NCBI RefSeq assembly: GCF_002355635.1
Contig: NZ_AP017559.1
Coordinates: 1-64,000 of the forward strand
Direction: 5' to 3'
Length of the DNA stretch: 64,000 nt
Origin: Halopenitus persicus
GTDB taxonomy: Archaea; Halobacteriota; Halobacteria; Halobacteriales; Haloferacaceae
The translations under genes and the position numbers were made by a program. A model generated the notes under the pieces. That model searched no databases, was not told the origin of the DNA, and was given only the letters and a program-made list of their open reading frames with translations. Shown piece by piece: positions 1 to 9,437 of the stretch (within the stretch, counting starts at the first letter, position 1; each line of letters starts with the position of its first letter).

Positions 1-2
1 TG

Positions 3-929
3 AAAATCATCCGTCGGATTACGGATCGTCGGACGATATTAGAAGGTTTCAAAAAACATTATCTTGTCAAGAACGCCAAGGAAGGATTATCAGTATTTCT
101 TTCTGATGGGATGACGCGATTTGCCGTCGTCGCGCTTCTCACTCTTATTGTGCTCGGAGTTTTCGGACCTGCAATTACTCCATATGATTATGATGAGCGT
201 CAAGTCAATTCTGACGGAGAGTTACTTCGCCTCCAACCACCCTCTGCAGACTATCTCCTCGGTACCACACAGGGAGGATATGACGTCCTGTCTCGGATTC
301 TGTACGGGGCCCGTCCCACACTCATCACTGGGTTTCTTGGCGGCCTGCTAATTGTAGGAATCGGATTGACGATAGGGGTTACAGCCGGATATTTCGGAGA
401 TACTGTCGACACCATTCTTATGCGATTTACAGACTTCGTATATGGTGTTCCACTTATACCGTTTGCCATCGTTCTCGTAACGTTCTTTGGTATTGGATTC
501 TGGAGTACTATCGCGATCGTCGGTGGGATTCTATGGCGGGGGAACGCACGGGTATTCAGGTCCCAGGTATTGCAGATCAAGAGACGTCCTTACGTGAAAA
601 TATCACGCGCTTTGGGTGCAAACAGACGACACGTCACATTTACTCATATCTTACCAAATATGGGTGGTATGATCGTACTGTTCTTCGCTCTGGGGGTAGG
701 ATCTACCATTATCATAACTGCCTCTCTGGCATTCTTAGGAGTCACCAGTCCCTTCGTCCCCTCGTGGGGCGTGATGTTACGGAATGCGTATAATTCTGGG
801 TTGATGACCGAAGCTTGGTGGTGGGCGTTACCACCGGGACTCCTTATCTCATTGACAGTGTTATCAACGTTCCTATTAGGGAGAGGGTACGAGCGCGTTC
901 AAGAAGCAGATATGGGTGGTGTCCAATGA
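3..929 (+). CDS. dppC: Di/oligopeptide ABC transporter permease, DppC type (5' partial)
   Basis: Inner permease subunit of a peptide-type ABC importer. The reading frame is open to the window edge upstream of the internal ATG at 111, so the true start is outside the window. Hydrophobic segments and the cytoplasmic EAA-type loop (ISRALGANRRHVTFTHILPN) that docks on the ATPase are visible. The stop overlaps the next start (ATGA), so this is one operon with the two ATPases and the second permease. No solute-binding protein is visible; it is probably upstream of the window. The substrate (peptide, nickel or oligosaccharide) cannot be read from the sequence. Confidence 0.9.
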   Translation, partial: KIIRRITDRRTILEGFKKHYLVKNAKEGLSVFLSDGMTRFAVVALLTLIVLGVFGPAITPYDYDERQVNSDGELLRLQPPSADYLLGTTQGGYDVLSRILYGARPTLITGFLGGLLIVGIGLTIGVTAGYFGDTVDTILMRFTDFVYGVPLIPFAIVLVTFFGIGFWSTIAIVGGILWRGNARVFRSQVLQIKRRPYVKISRALGANRRHVTFTHILPNMGGMIVLFFALGVGSTIIITASLAFLGVTSPFVPSWGVMLRNAYNSGLMTEAWWWALPPGLLISLTVLSTFLLGRGYERVQEADMGGVQ

Positions 930-1978
930 GCGAACCCCTTCTAGAAGTTAGCAATCTAGACATTCATTACTCGACGAGGCAATCGACTATTCATGCCGTG
1001 ACTGATGCCTCGTTCGAGATCGCGGAAGAAGAGTATCACGGACTGGTTGGTGAGAGTGGTTCTGGAAAAAGTACGATTGCAAAATCTATCGTGGGGGCCC
1101 TTGATTCGAATGGTGAGGTGGTAGATGGCAAAATAAAATATCGCGGGGAAGAGATACAGAGTTATTCCGAGAAACAACTGAACGAAGAGATTCGTTGGAA
1201 AGAGATATCTGTGATTCCGCAACAGGCGATGAATAGTTTGGACCCTGTGATGCGGATCAGCGATCAAGCCGTCGAACTGGCAGATACACACACGAACTGG
1301 AGTAAACAAAAAACACTCGAAGAACTTAGAGAACTATTCGATACTGTTGGTCTTCCACCATCGCGAATTAACAACTACCCCCATCAGTTCTCAGGCGGTA
1401 TGCAACAGCGAGTTGTGATAGCACTCGCACTTTTATTGAAACCATCCTTAATTATCGCTGACGAGCCAACGACTGCACTTGACGTGATAATGCAGGACCA
1501 AATAATGGAGTATATCAACCGTTTGAAATCTGAATTCGGCGTTAGTATGCTATTTATTACTCATGATATCGCGGTTATCAATGAAAACTGTGACCGTATT
1601 AGCGTTCTTCATGGAGGGCAAGTCGCCGAAACCGGCAGCGTTACCGATGTGTATGATCGACCACGTCACCCATATACAATTCTACTACGGAACGCGTTTC
1701 CCGATCTTAGATCACCCGACAAGCAGCTCAGTGTTATAGAAGGGAGTCCACCCAAACTCCACGATAAGGTGACCCAATGTACGTTCGCTGATCGGTGTCC
1801 CTGGAGTGTTGACGAATGCTACAAAGAAGCCCCACCGTTGGAACAGGTCACGGAAGGTGATCAGCACGTCACGTCATGCATTCGAAGCGACGAGATTCCA
1901 CAATTAGCGGAGGACTTTGGGGAAGAAAGTAGAAAAGACAACGCGTCAGAACTTGCAAGAACGGAGGGACAAGAATGA
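926..1978 (+). CDS. dppD: Di/oligopeptide ABC transporter ATPase, DppD type
   Basis: Cytoplasmic ATPase of the importer. Walker A GESGSGKST is at about residues 42-50, followed by signature SGGMQQR, Walker B LIIADEP, and the oligopeptide C-terminal extension with CTFADRCPW. The start at 926 is chosen because its ATG overlaps the dppC stop. A longer in-frame extension back to 815 would overlap dppC by more than 100 bases and has no family similarity. The gene ends in an ATGA overlap with dppF. Confidence 0.93.
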   Translation: MSEPLLEVSNLDIHYSTRQSTIHAVTDASFEIAEEEYHGLVGESGSGKSTIAKSIVGALDSNGEVVDGKIKYRGEEIQSYSEKQLNEEIRWKEISVIPQQAMNSLDPVMRISDQAVELADTHTNWSKQKTLEELRELFDTVGLPPSRINNYPHQFSGGMQQRVVIALALLLKPSLIIADEPTTALDVIMQDQIMEYINRLKSEFGVSMLFITHDIAVINENCDRISVLHGGQVAETGSVTDVYDRPRHPYTILLRNAFPDLRSPDKQLSVIEGSPPKLHDKVTQCTFADRCPWSVDECYKEAPPLEQVTEGDQHVTSCIRSDEIPQLAEDFGEESRKDNASELARTEGQE

Positions 1979-3036
1979 ACGATATGCCCATACTCGAAGT
2001 GAAAGATCTCGACAAGTACTACAGTCAAACGACTAACGTAATCGAATCGGTGAGGACTCGTCTCCGTGGGGAAGATGTTCCTCCAATTCGTGCTGTTGAT
2101 AGCGTAAATCTCCGCCTAGAGACTGATGAAGTCCAGGGGATTGTGGGTGAAAGTGGCTGTGGGAAATCGACGCTGCTTGCAACTCTAATGAACTTGGAGG
2201 AACCAACGAGTGGGGAGATATATTTTGACGGTACACCCGTCTCTGAATTCAATAAACAGGACTGGAAAGAATTCCGACGTCGTGTACAGATTATCTTACA
2301 GGATCCGTTCAATTCGATGAATCCTAAGCTGTCCGTACGCGAGACTCTCGCAGAGCCACTTAACATCCATGGAATGAGCGTTGATGAGGAACGACTCCTT
2401 GAGAGTCTTGAAAAGGTTGATCTATTACCGCCAGAGAACTTTATCGATCGCCGTGAAAGGGAACTCTCTGGGGGTGAAAAACAACGAGTATCGATCGCCC
2501 GTGCGCTCGTTACTAATCCTGATCTGATTTTGGCTGATGAACCAGTTTCAATGCTCGACGTCTCGACACAGGCTTCGATTCTCGATCTAATGAATGATCT
2601 TACAGACTCTCTGGGAGTTTCTATGCTGTACATTTCCCATGACCTAGCGACCGTTCCATATATTTGTGACCGGGTGAATGTAATGTACCTTGGCAGGATC
2701 GTCGAAAGTTCTCCAACCGATGAAATCATCTCCAATCCGAAACATCCCTACACCCAAGCTCTAATAAATGCTGCCCCAATACCTGATCCACACTATCAGA
2801 GGGAACGTACCCAACTATCGGGACAACCACCGAAACCGAAAGATATTGGTCAAGGATGTCGGTTCAAAAATCGGTGTCCGGACCGGATGGAGATCTGCAA
2901 TAAACGCCCTGATCTGATTGATTTGGAAGAAGACTCGGAGTCGCAAGTAGCGTGCCACCTTTACTACAACCACGAACTACGAGACGAGGAAAGAGGAGAA
3001 CGGTCTGATGTCGTTCCAGGAGGTGTAGAGCAATGA
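1975..3036 (+). CDS. dppF: Di/oligopeptide ABC transporter ATPase, DppF type
   Basis: Second ATPase of the importer, pairing with DppD. Walker A GESGCGKS is at about residues 58-65, signature LSGGEKQR, Walker B LILADEP, and the C-terminal cysteine motif CRFKNRCPDRMEIC. It is 353 aa, normal for the family. It is translationally coupled on both sides by 4-base ATGA overlaps. Its base composition is AT-rich for a haloarchaeon, like the rest of this operon. Confidence 0.93.
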   Translation: MNDMPILEVKDLDKYYSQTTNVIESVRTRLRGEDVPPIRAVDSVNLRLETDEVQGIVGESGCGKSTLLATLMNLEEPTSGEIYFDGTPVSEFNKQDWKEFRRRVQIILQDPFNSMNPKLSVRETLAEPLNIHGMSVDEERLLESLEKVDLLPPENFIDRRERELSGGEKQRVSIARALVTNPDLILADEPVSMLDVSTQASILDLMNDLTDSLGVSMLYISHDLATVPYICDRVNVMYLGRIVESSPTDEIISNPKHPYTQALINAAPIPDPHYQRERTQLSGQPPKPKDIGQGCRFKNRCPDRMEICNKRPDLIDLEEDSESQVACHLYYNHELRDEERGERSDVVPGGVEQ

Positions 3037-4034
3037 GCCGTGCCACCTATTATATCAAACGCACGCTCATCTCGATCCTCCTAATCTTACTTATTATAAC
3101 GGGGCTGTTTTTGTTTTTCCGACTTATGCCAGGGAGCTATATCGATGTCATTGCTCAATCTGGGGCATCAGCGGAGCAACTCGAGGCGATTCGAGAGCGC
3201 TGGGGGCTTAATCAGCCACTTTACGTCCAGTGGTATAAATATATGATAAACGTGCTTGCGGGAGATTTTGGAACCTCTAGGGCATACGGAGTTCCCGTTA
3301 TCGAACTGGTCATTCCACGGCTTCTAAATTCATTTATCCTTGTTGGCCCAGCCATAACTGTCGCCTACATCCTCGGCTCGGTTTACGGCCTCTTCCTAGG
3401 GAATAGCAAGAACTCACTTCTAGAAAAGTACGGAATTGTTCCTCCAACAATCTTCGGTACGACTCCGGACTTCTTCATTGCTATCGTGTTAATCTTTATT
3501 TTTTCAGGAGTATTGGGTATCTTACCCGCTCAGGGAATGGTTTCAAGTCAAACTTCATTGGAGCTCAGCGAAAGCGGCTCTATGTTTTCCACATACGGTA
3601 CTATGGATTTCTGGATCCACTACATACTTCCATTCTGTGCTATTGTTTTACGGTACCTCTATTATCCGTCGATGATTATGCGATCTAGCGTTGTTGAGGT
3701 TAGTGGCCAGGACTTTATGTATTATCACAGACTAAAGGGAATTCCTAAGCTTCGGAGATTTAGCCATCTAATGCGGCATGCCTCGCTTCCCGTTCTTACT
3801 TTATTTCCCGTTACTATGAGTCGAGCTATCAGTGGTCTCGTACTCGTAGAAGTTGTATTCAATTGGCCAGGTATCGGGTCGCTCGTAGTTGAGTCGGTTC
3901 TACTGCGAGATACACCCGTCGTTCAATTCGTATTCATACTTGTTGCAGTATGGGTGATTCTGGGCAATTATCTTGTTGACGTGCTCTACGGGATTATCGA
4001 TCCCCGGATCTCAATAGAAGGAGAGAAGGGCTAA
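3033..4034 (+). CDS. dppB: Di/oligopeptide ABC transporter permease, DppB type
   Basis: Second permease subunit, 333 aa with about six membrane segments. The N-terminus (TYYIKRTLISILLIL) and the GxxxGxGxLVVESVLLRDTP region are typical of DppB/OppB. It is the last gene of the unit, so the order is C-D-F-B; B-C-D-F is the more usual arrangement. It overlaps dppF by four bases. An IS630 remnant starts about 45 bases after the stop. Confidence 0.92.
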   Translation: MSRATYYIKRTLISILLILLIITGLFLFFRLMPGSYIDVIAQSGASAEQLEAIRERWGLNQPLYVQWYKYMINVLAGDFGTSRAYGVPVIELVIPRLLNSFILVGPAITVAYILGSVYGLFLGNSKNSLLEKYGIVPPTIFGTTPDFFIAIVLIFIFSGVLGILPAQGMVSSQTSLELSESGSMFSTYGTMDFWIHYILPFCAIVLRYLYYPSMIMRSSVVEVSGQDFMYYHRLKGIPKLRRFSHLMRHASLPVLTLFPVTMSRAISGLVLVEVVFNWPGIGSLVVESVLLRDTPVVQFVFILVAVWVILGNYLVDVLYGIIDPRISIEGEKG

Positions 4035-4079
4035 TACTGACGGCTGAATCTTTTTGCAACAGGAACACGTTATCTCGAT

Positions 4080-5020
4080 ATGGTTTCCCTCGACGACATA
4101 TCTACTGACGGCTACTGCCAGGTCTTGTCGGAAGCTGGAAGATGTTACTGAACGCGATGGATCACTGCTGGATGGCTCTCACGCTGGCTTAACCGACTCG
4201 AACGGCTTGCCGGCGAGCCATTGAGGGGTTTTCTACGACGAACACCGTTCTGGGGGCCGTCCAAGTTCCCTGACGAACAGTATGAGCGGTTCATTGAGAC
4301 ACTCCACGACTCACCCGAAGAAGTTGGACTAGGCGCACCCGCGTGGTCGGTTCCACTAACCCGTCACTAACTCGCCAAGGAATTCGACGTTAGTACTGTG
4401 AACGCCACGCACAATGACTGATATCGGGGCTGTCCTGTCTTCCAGGACAGCCTGGCCGGTGTTACTACAAATCCGACGAACGGGTACAAGATGCCTGGCA
4501 AGAAGGCTTCAAAAGAAGCGCGACAACTTGGACGACGAATACACAGTCCTGACGGTTGATCAGACTCGACAGGTTCTCTCGACGCTGATCTATGCGTGGT
4601 CTCCCGATGGAGAGCGCCCGTCACTGGGTGTGATTGGCGCGTGGGAGAGCATTAAACTGCTCGGTGCAATGAGTGACCGCGGTGAGACATTCTTACTATC
4701 CTGTGCTGACAACTTCAACAGCGACACGACGATCCTTTTACTCGATGCACTCCAGAAAGAGTTCGGCGAGAAAATCTGCGTCGTGTTGGACAACGCCTCG
4801 TATTTCACGGCGAACGCAGTGCGGGTATTTGTCGAAGACATACCGATTGAATTGGTTACTCCCGCGGGGTTCACCGGAGCTGAACCCCACGGAAGAGTGC
4901 TGGAGACAACTCGATCAAGAACTTGGAAACCGTTCGTTCGAGACGCTTGACGATCTTCGTGATACTGCTCTCTGTACTCAACCGAATCAAAGTTCCAGAT
5001 GTCTTTACGTATTTATGTCC
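4080..5020 (+). pseudogene. Degenerate IS630-type transposase
   Basis: Remnant of an IS630-family transposase in several frames. A helix-turn-helix part near 4080-4380 has in-frame stops and the motif SPEEVGLGAPAW. The DDE core includes VLTVDQTRQ (about 4549) and CVVLDNASYF (about 4790). A further frameshift precedes the end motif SPELNPTEECWRQL (about 4870-4915). The order and motifs match the intact IS630 copy at 6771-7831, but stops and frameshifts make it non-functional. No clear terminal repeats were found. Confidence 0.85.
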
Positions 5021-5060
5021 GTGATATGAGTAGCGGCGACAGCTGAATACTATTCCGTCT

Positions 5061-5873
5061 TTAGCTTTGATTAGAGGATCGTGTGCGAGATTCAGCGTAA
5101 TCAGGTGAATGAATATGGACGCCGCCGTTCGCGGGGACAATAGCTCCGGTCGTAAACGCTGCTTCGTCCGAAGCTAAAAACGCGACCATTGCAGCGATAT
5201 CGCTGGGTTCTGCAAATTCAGGAGTGAGGTAATGGCGTTTCAATGCTTTGAGTGACTCGTTGTGAGTTGTAGTGCCGTTCTGTAATCGCTTGGTTTTGGT
5301 GATGCCTGGGACGACAGCATTACATCGAATACCTTCCTTCCCATAGCGGGTTGCGATATACCGCGTCAGATGGTTGAGTGCTGCCTTTGAAACGCCATAT
5401 GCTGGTCGGACGTAGTAAGCGTACAGCGACGAACTTGAAGAGGTATTGATAATCGAACCACCATTCTGTTCAAGCATTACAGGAATCGCGTGTTTGGAAC
5501 AAAGCATCGGCCCTCGGAGATTTACTGCCATCATACGGTCCCAGAATTCGATGTCCATCTCATCGATTGCTTTATCAGATTTATTGAGATCCATCGCCGC
5601 TGCATTGTTGTGTAAAATGTCGATACCACTATAGGTTTCTACTGTTTCTTCAACGAGCGATTCAACGCTTTGCTCATCAGCCACATCCGTCTTGATCCAC
5701 GTTGCCTGTCCACCACTAGCCTCGATTATGCGAACGGTCTCTTGGCCTGTTTTGCTGGTTCGATTTGCAACGACTACCTTCGCGCCCTCCCTTCCGAATC
5801 GTTTCGCGGTAGCCCTTCCAATCCCGCTTCCCGCGCCTGTAATAATTGCAACTTTATCTTGGAGTCCTTTCAT
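5061..5873 (-). CDS. Short-chain dehydrogenase/reductase (SDR)
   Basis: NAD(P)-dependent oxidoreductase of the classical SDR family, 270 aa. The nucleotide-binding motif TGAGSGIG is at residues 12-19, NNAA at 89-92, a serine cluster near 145-149, and the catalytic YGVSK at 159-163. The C-terminal part (FLASDEAAFTTGAIVPANGG) is FabG-like. The substrate is not predictable. It stands alone between two IS regions, read opposite to the ABC operon, so its link to that operon is unclear. Confidence 0.92.
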   Translation of the reverse strand: MKGLQDKVAIITGAGSGIGRATAKRFGREGAKVVVANRTSKTGQETVRIIEASGGQATWIKTDVADEQSVESLVEETVETYSGIDILHNNAAAMDLNKSDKAIDEMDIEFWDRMMAVNLRGPMLCSKHAIPVMLEQNGGSIINTSSSSSLYAYYVRPAYGVSKAALNHLTRYIATRYGKEGIRCNAVVPGITKTKRLQNGTTTHNESLKALKRHYLTPEFAEPSDIAAMVAFLASDEAAFTTGAIVPANGGVHIHSPDYAESRTRSSNQS

Positions 5874-6066
5874 AACAAATGATCTATGTCGTCCTATAAG
5901 TATGTTTCAGTAGCCTATAAATTTCCTGTGAGAGGGTTTTATATCTAATACACATACGAGACTCCTGATCAGATGGGTATGTCGGATTCGTTGATTGGTA
6001 CGTCGTATTCTGAAACAAAACCGCGTCTCGGTGATCTAGCTATGTGGTTCTACGGGCGTTATCTAC

Positions 6067-6763
6067 AGTCGTGTTTAGTTTGTAGCATTGTGCCAGACGG
6101 CGAAGGTGTGTAACCACGTTTCAGCTGTGCTTGGATCAACGTGGCTAAAACAGTTTGAGAACGAAGAGGTGCGTCGTTTTATCTCACGGAAGATACGTTC
6201 GACGCTGTTACGATTTCCGTGGCGTTCGTATCTGAAATCGAGGCCGTGTCGTTGGAGCGCGGTTTGCAACCAATCCGCATCATCGACAAGAAATAGCGTG
6301 TCATCAACATCGTGTTTCTCACGGAGCTCTCTGAGAAAGATCTCAGTTACTGCAGTCGTATACGTGGAAAAGAGCCGAATATGAAGGAAGTGGTTTGTAG
6401 ATGGATCGACCGCCGCGTACAACCAGTACTGCTGATCATTGATTCGGATCACGCTCTCATCAACCGCCACTTGTTCCGGATTGGCACCTCCGTCAAGTTG
6501 CAGATCGGCTTTCTGTACCCAATCGTGGACGGCTTTTCGGCTGCGTGTGACACCCAACTTATCAAGAATCGAGATGGTATTCGAAAGTGAGAGACCAGCA
6601 ACGTGAAGTTGAATACCAAGCTTCATCGCCGATCGGGGTGTCCGCTCGCGCTCCACAAAATCCAAATCGATCCAGTCGCAACCACCGCTGAGGCGTGTGA
6701 TTTCGGGCATAGACCACTCAGAAATCATCACGCCTCACTTTTCATAGTTAACTAAACACGACT
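6067..6763 (-). mobile_element. IS6-family insertion sequence with intact ends
   Basis: Complete element of 697 bp with perfect 14-bp terminal inverted repeats (AGTCGTGTTTAGTT at 6067-6080, its complement at 6750-6763). It is flanked by a perfect 8-bp target duplication TTATCTAC (6059-6066 and 6764-6771), the size expected for IS6. The right-hand duplication includes the first base of the neighbouring IS630 element, so this copy landed on that element's end and is the younger insertion. Partial copies lie at 9271-9426 and 11249-11308. Confidence 0.95.
6075..6710 (-). CDS. IS6-family transposase
   Basis: DDE transposase, about 211 aa from the ATG at 6710 (an upstream in-frame ATG at 6731 is possible). 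The start MPEITRLSGG is typical of haloarchaeal IS6 enzymes. Catalytic residues are visible as VAVDESVI, LFLVDDADWL and SVERIFREIKRRT. The frame is intact from end to end inside perfect terminal repeats with a fresh target duplication, so it may still be active. Confidence 0.92.
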   Translation of the reverse strand: MPEITRLSGGCDWIDLDFVERERTPRSAMKLGIQLHVAGLSLSNTISILDKLGVTRSRKAVHDWVQKADLQLDGGANPEQVAVDESVIRINDQQYWLYAAVDPSTNHFLHIRLFSTYTTAVTEIFLRELREKHDVDDTLFLVDDADWLQTALQRHGLDFRYERHGNRNSVERIFREIKRRTSSFSNCFSHVDPSTAETWLHTFAVWHNATN

Positions 6764-6782
6764 TTATCTACTATAGTAGACA

Positions 6783-7274
6783 TTAGAAATAATTGCTCAC
6801 TTTTGGAAGCGACAGCTGGTCAAGAGCGGTATCGATCGCCGTCGTGAGTTCATCGAGCGAGTCAAAGAATCGGTTGCTCAGAGCGTCCTGGAGTTGTCGC
6901 CAGCACTCTTCGACAGGATTGAGTTCCGGCGAATACGCAGGCAACGTGACGAAGGCGAGGTCGTCACGGGCCGCCAGCTCCGTGACGGCCGACGCCTGGA
7001 AGTACGGCGCTCCGTCTAACACAACGATCAAATCTTCTTCAAATTCTTTGCATAACGCGAGAATGAAATGTTTCGCGTGGTCGGCGGTAACGTACTCGGT
7101 GAACCGTGAGAAAAAGCAGTCACCGTTTTCGGTGACTGCGCCGAGTAGACACGTCCAGTCACGTTGGCCAGAGAGTTCGACGCTCGGCCGCGTGCCGCGC
7201 GGAAACCACGCGGCACGCGGCTCGACCTGGACGGATTTCTTGGTCTGATCGATACAGACTACTGTGGCGTCCAT
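6783..7274 (-). CDS. IS630 transposase, C-terminal DDE part (orfB)
   Basis: Catalytic half of the IS630 transposase, 163 aa. Motifs VVCIDQTKKS, IVVLDGAPYF and SPELNPVEECWRQL supply the DDE triad. It lies in the -1 frame relative to orfA and is probably translated as a fusion through ribosomal slippage at the run of seven A (minus strand) at 7285-7291. Independent starting at the internal ATG (7274) is less likely to give an active enzyme. Confidence 0.88.
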   Translation of the reverse strand: MDATVVCIDQTKKSVQVEPRAAWFPRGTRPSVELSGQRDWTCLLGAVTENGDCFFSRFTEYVTADHAKHFILALCKEFEEDLIVVLDGAPYFQASAVTELAARDDLAFVTLPAYSPELNPVEECWRQLQDALSNRFFDSLDELTTAIDTALDQLSLPKVSNYF

Positions 7275-7783
7275 CTCCGCTCGCTTTTTTTAATTTCGTC
7301 GTGGAACTCCTCTTGGTCGGATTCCTCAGATTCAGCGGCTGTACGTCGAGGTTTTTGATAGCTGAGTCCAGCTTCTTTCAGCAACCGCCGACAACTCGGG
7401 TAAGAGTACTCAACGCCGTAGGTTTCTTCGAGAAAATCTTGGACGAGCGCCGGCGTCCACGCCGGCGCGTCGATCCCGACTTCCTCGGGGGGTTCGTGAA
7501 CAGTTCGTTCGAACTCTTGTTGCTGTGATTCTGAGAGCTTTCGTTTTCTCCCAGATCGATGAGCATCAGAAACAGCGTGCTCAAACGGTTCGTCTGTATC
7601 AAGTCGCATCAACCAGCTGTAGATCGTTCTTCGCCCAGTGTCGTGCCACTCTGCAAGTTCGGTCTGCGTTACACCGTTCTTGTACGCGATCGCGGCTAAC
7701 AACCGTTGAGTCGGCTTGTTTCCGTCAACATTGTCGAGGGCGTCTTGGAGTTCTTCGACGGAGATCTCGTCGAGATGATCCAT
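7259..7783 (-). CDS. IS630 transposase, N-terminal helix-turn-helix part (orfA)
   Basis: DNA-binding half, about 174 aa from the ATG at 7783 (7798 is an alternative). It contains a helix-turn-helix (GVTQTELAEWHDTGRRTIYSW), a basic linker (RSGRKRKLS) and the motif EVGIDAPAWTPALV. Near its end is ATT AAA AAA AGC, a slippery stretch. A -1 shift there joins it to orfB with a continuous IS630 protein. Confidence 0.87.
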   Translation of the reverse strand: MDHLDEISVEELQDALDNVDGNKPTQRLLAAIAYKNGVTQTELAEWHDTGRRTIYSWLMRLDTDEPFEHAVSDAHRSGRKRKLSESQQQEFERTVHEPPEEVGIDAPAWTPALVQDFLEETYGVEYSYPSCRRLLKEAGLSYQKPRRTAAESEESDQEEFHDEIKKSERRWTPQ

Positions 7784-7966
7784 TGAGTATAGCAACAATT
7801 TCTGAGCGGAAAGTTCTAACGATTACTATAGTTCGTGAGTTCGTGTCCGACCAATAAAGTCAGTTCTTATGAAGCCCTCGGTGGTTTTTTATGAACGCAC
7901 ACTGATTATGTTTTTAAAGAATTTCGTATGTCGAAAAGTAGAAAACTAATATCAGATCGATGTTAA

Positions 7967-7974
7967 TTTAAATA
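7967..7974 (+). promoter_or_regulatory. TATA box of the MFS gene
   Basis: TTTAAATA centred about 24 bases upstream of the ATG at 7995. This spacing fits a haloarchaeal TATA box driving a leaderless or nearly leaderless transcript. Confidence 0.5.
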
Positions 7975-7994
7975 CTTCATAATCAAATCCCTCG

Positions 7995-9248
7995 ATGGAA
8001 GATACAGAAACTCTTGATGGGAATCGTGAAGTTCTAAAAGATACCACGCTTCAATTACTACTCCTAGCAGCGTTGATTCCATCCTTAGGAGTGACACTTA
8101 TTTCACCAATTCTCGACACTCTTATAACTCCTTTTGGGGTCACTCCAAATAAAATTGGATTGGTTGTCACATATATGTATGCCCCAGCGATCATCTTGAT
8201 CCCGGTAAGCGGTTTTCTCATCGATCGTTTTGGACGAAAGCCAATTTTAGTCACCGGCCTGTTTTTGTTTGGTCTTGGGGGGACAGCAATCGCACTGACT
8301 ACGAATTTCACTTATATTCTACTATTTCGTGCGGTTCAAGGAATCGGCTATTCCGGTACAATACCAGTGATAATTACTGTGATTGGCGATTTGTATTCAA
8401 ACAAAAACCAGACAGCAGCTCAAGGGTACAGAATGGCAGTATCTGGCCTTTCTCAAGTCATATTTCCCGTAATTGCAACATTTCTCGTAGTTATTGCATG
8501 GCAATTACCATTTATGATTTACTCCATTGCAATCATCATAGCTATTTATGTCTACTTCAAACTCGAGATACCTGTATTAAACGCCGAACAGAATGTATCC
8601 GAGAAGATATCGACCCGCTTGAGCGCTCGCTTCTTCTCATCTTACTCTATTGACCGGAAAGTGGGTTTGACGATGATTGCAAACTCCTTTATTTATGTTC
8701 CATTCATAGCATTTCTTACGTATAATTCGATCATAGTGGTCAGAGGAATTGGTGGCACAGCAACAGTTGCCGGAATTTTGGTCTCCACATTTAGTATTAT
8801 CTATGCCGTCACGGCTTCACAATCAGGTCGGATTTCGACATTTTTCCCTCACCGGATCTGGCTGTTGATAGCTGGCAATGTATTTTTAGGCTCCGGAATC
8901 ACTCTATTTGCGCTCTCATCTGGTATATTTGTTGCCGCAATTGCGGTTGCTATTCTTGGTATTGGATTTGGGACACTCTCTAGTTTATTTCGGAGCGTCA
9001 TAGCAGATATGGTTTCAAGAGAAAAAAGGGGTAGAATAATTGGGCTAAATGAGTCTCTCACCGTATTTATATTCACATTTACCCCTGTAGGATTCAGCCT
9101 TTCATCAAACTTATTCAGACCGGAACTGCCAAGAGTGGAGGCTTTACGACTGATTATGGTTCTGTCTGGGATTTTCCTCCCTGGCGTAGGAATCGTACTC
9201 ATTTTATACGCATATCGCGATCTCTTCAAGAGAGACTCCGCCAGTTAA
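7995..9248 (+). CDS. MFS transporter
   Basis: Major facilitator superfamily protein, 417 aa with about 12 membrane segments. Motif A is visible as GFLIDRFGRKP in the loop between helices 2 and 3, and RAVQGIGYSG resembles the antiporter-type motif B region, suggesting a DHA1-like drug/H+ antiporter. The substrate is unknown. The gene is AT-rich, has its own TATA box, and is bracketed by IS elements, which suggests it travelled with them. Confidence 0.9.
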   Translation: MEDTETLDGNREVLKDTTLQLLLLAALIPSLGVTLISPILDTLITPFGVTPNKIGLVVTYMYAPAIILIPVSGFLIDRFGRKPILVTGLFLFGLGGTAIALTTNFTYILLFRAVQGIGYSGTIPVIITVIGDLYSNKNQTAAQGYRMAVSGLSQVIFPVIATFLVVIAWQLPFMIYSIAIIIAIYVYFKLEIPVLNAEQNVSEKISTRLSARFFSSYSIDRKVGLTMIANSFIYVPFIAFLTYNSIIVVRGIGGTATVAGILVSTFSIIYAVTASQSGRISTFFPHRIWLLIAGNVFLGSGITLFALSSGIFVAAIAVAILGIGFGTLSSLFRSVIADMVSREKRGRIIGLNESLTVFIFTFTPVGFSLSSNLFRPELPRVEALRLIMVLSGIFLPGVGIVLILYAYRDLFKRDSAS

Positions 9249-9270
9249 ATACTTCACCCTTATATAACGA

Positions 9271-9426
9271 TCGTGTTTAGTTTGTAGCATTGTGCCAGAC
9301 GGCGAAGGTGTGTAACCACGTTTCAGCGGTGCGTGAATCAACTGGCTAAAACAGTTTGAGAATGAAGAGGTGCGGTATTTTACTTCGCGAAAGACACGTA
9401 CAACGCTGTTTTGATTTCCGTGATGG
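9271..9426 (-). mobile_element. IS6 remnant (terminal repeat plus transposase 3' end)
   Basis: About 155 bp closely matching one end of the intact IS6 element (compare 6070-6225). It includes the terminal sequence CGTGTTTAGTTTGTAGC and the codons for the transposase C-terminus. Homology stops after GATTTCCGTGATGGG. Same orientation as the intact copy and no second end nearby. Confidence 0.88.
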
Positions 9427-9437
9427 GGAGACGCTCC

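Larger units (their letters stand above)
6771..7831 (-). mobile_element. IS630-family insertion sequence
   Basis: Element of about 1.06 kb with imperfect terminal repeats: CTATAGTAG.C.TTAGAA at the left (6771 on) and the matching complement ending at 7831. It holds two overlapping transposase frames. The left flank is TA as expected for IS630, but the right flank is TT, so a TA duplication cannot be confirmed. Its left end was hit by the IS6 element. Confidence 0.85.

Noticed and set aside
4035-5045. Intact IS630 with terminal repeats
   Set aside because: No convincing inverted ends; the transposase has stops and frameshifts, so it is only a remnant.
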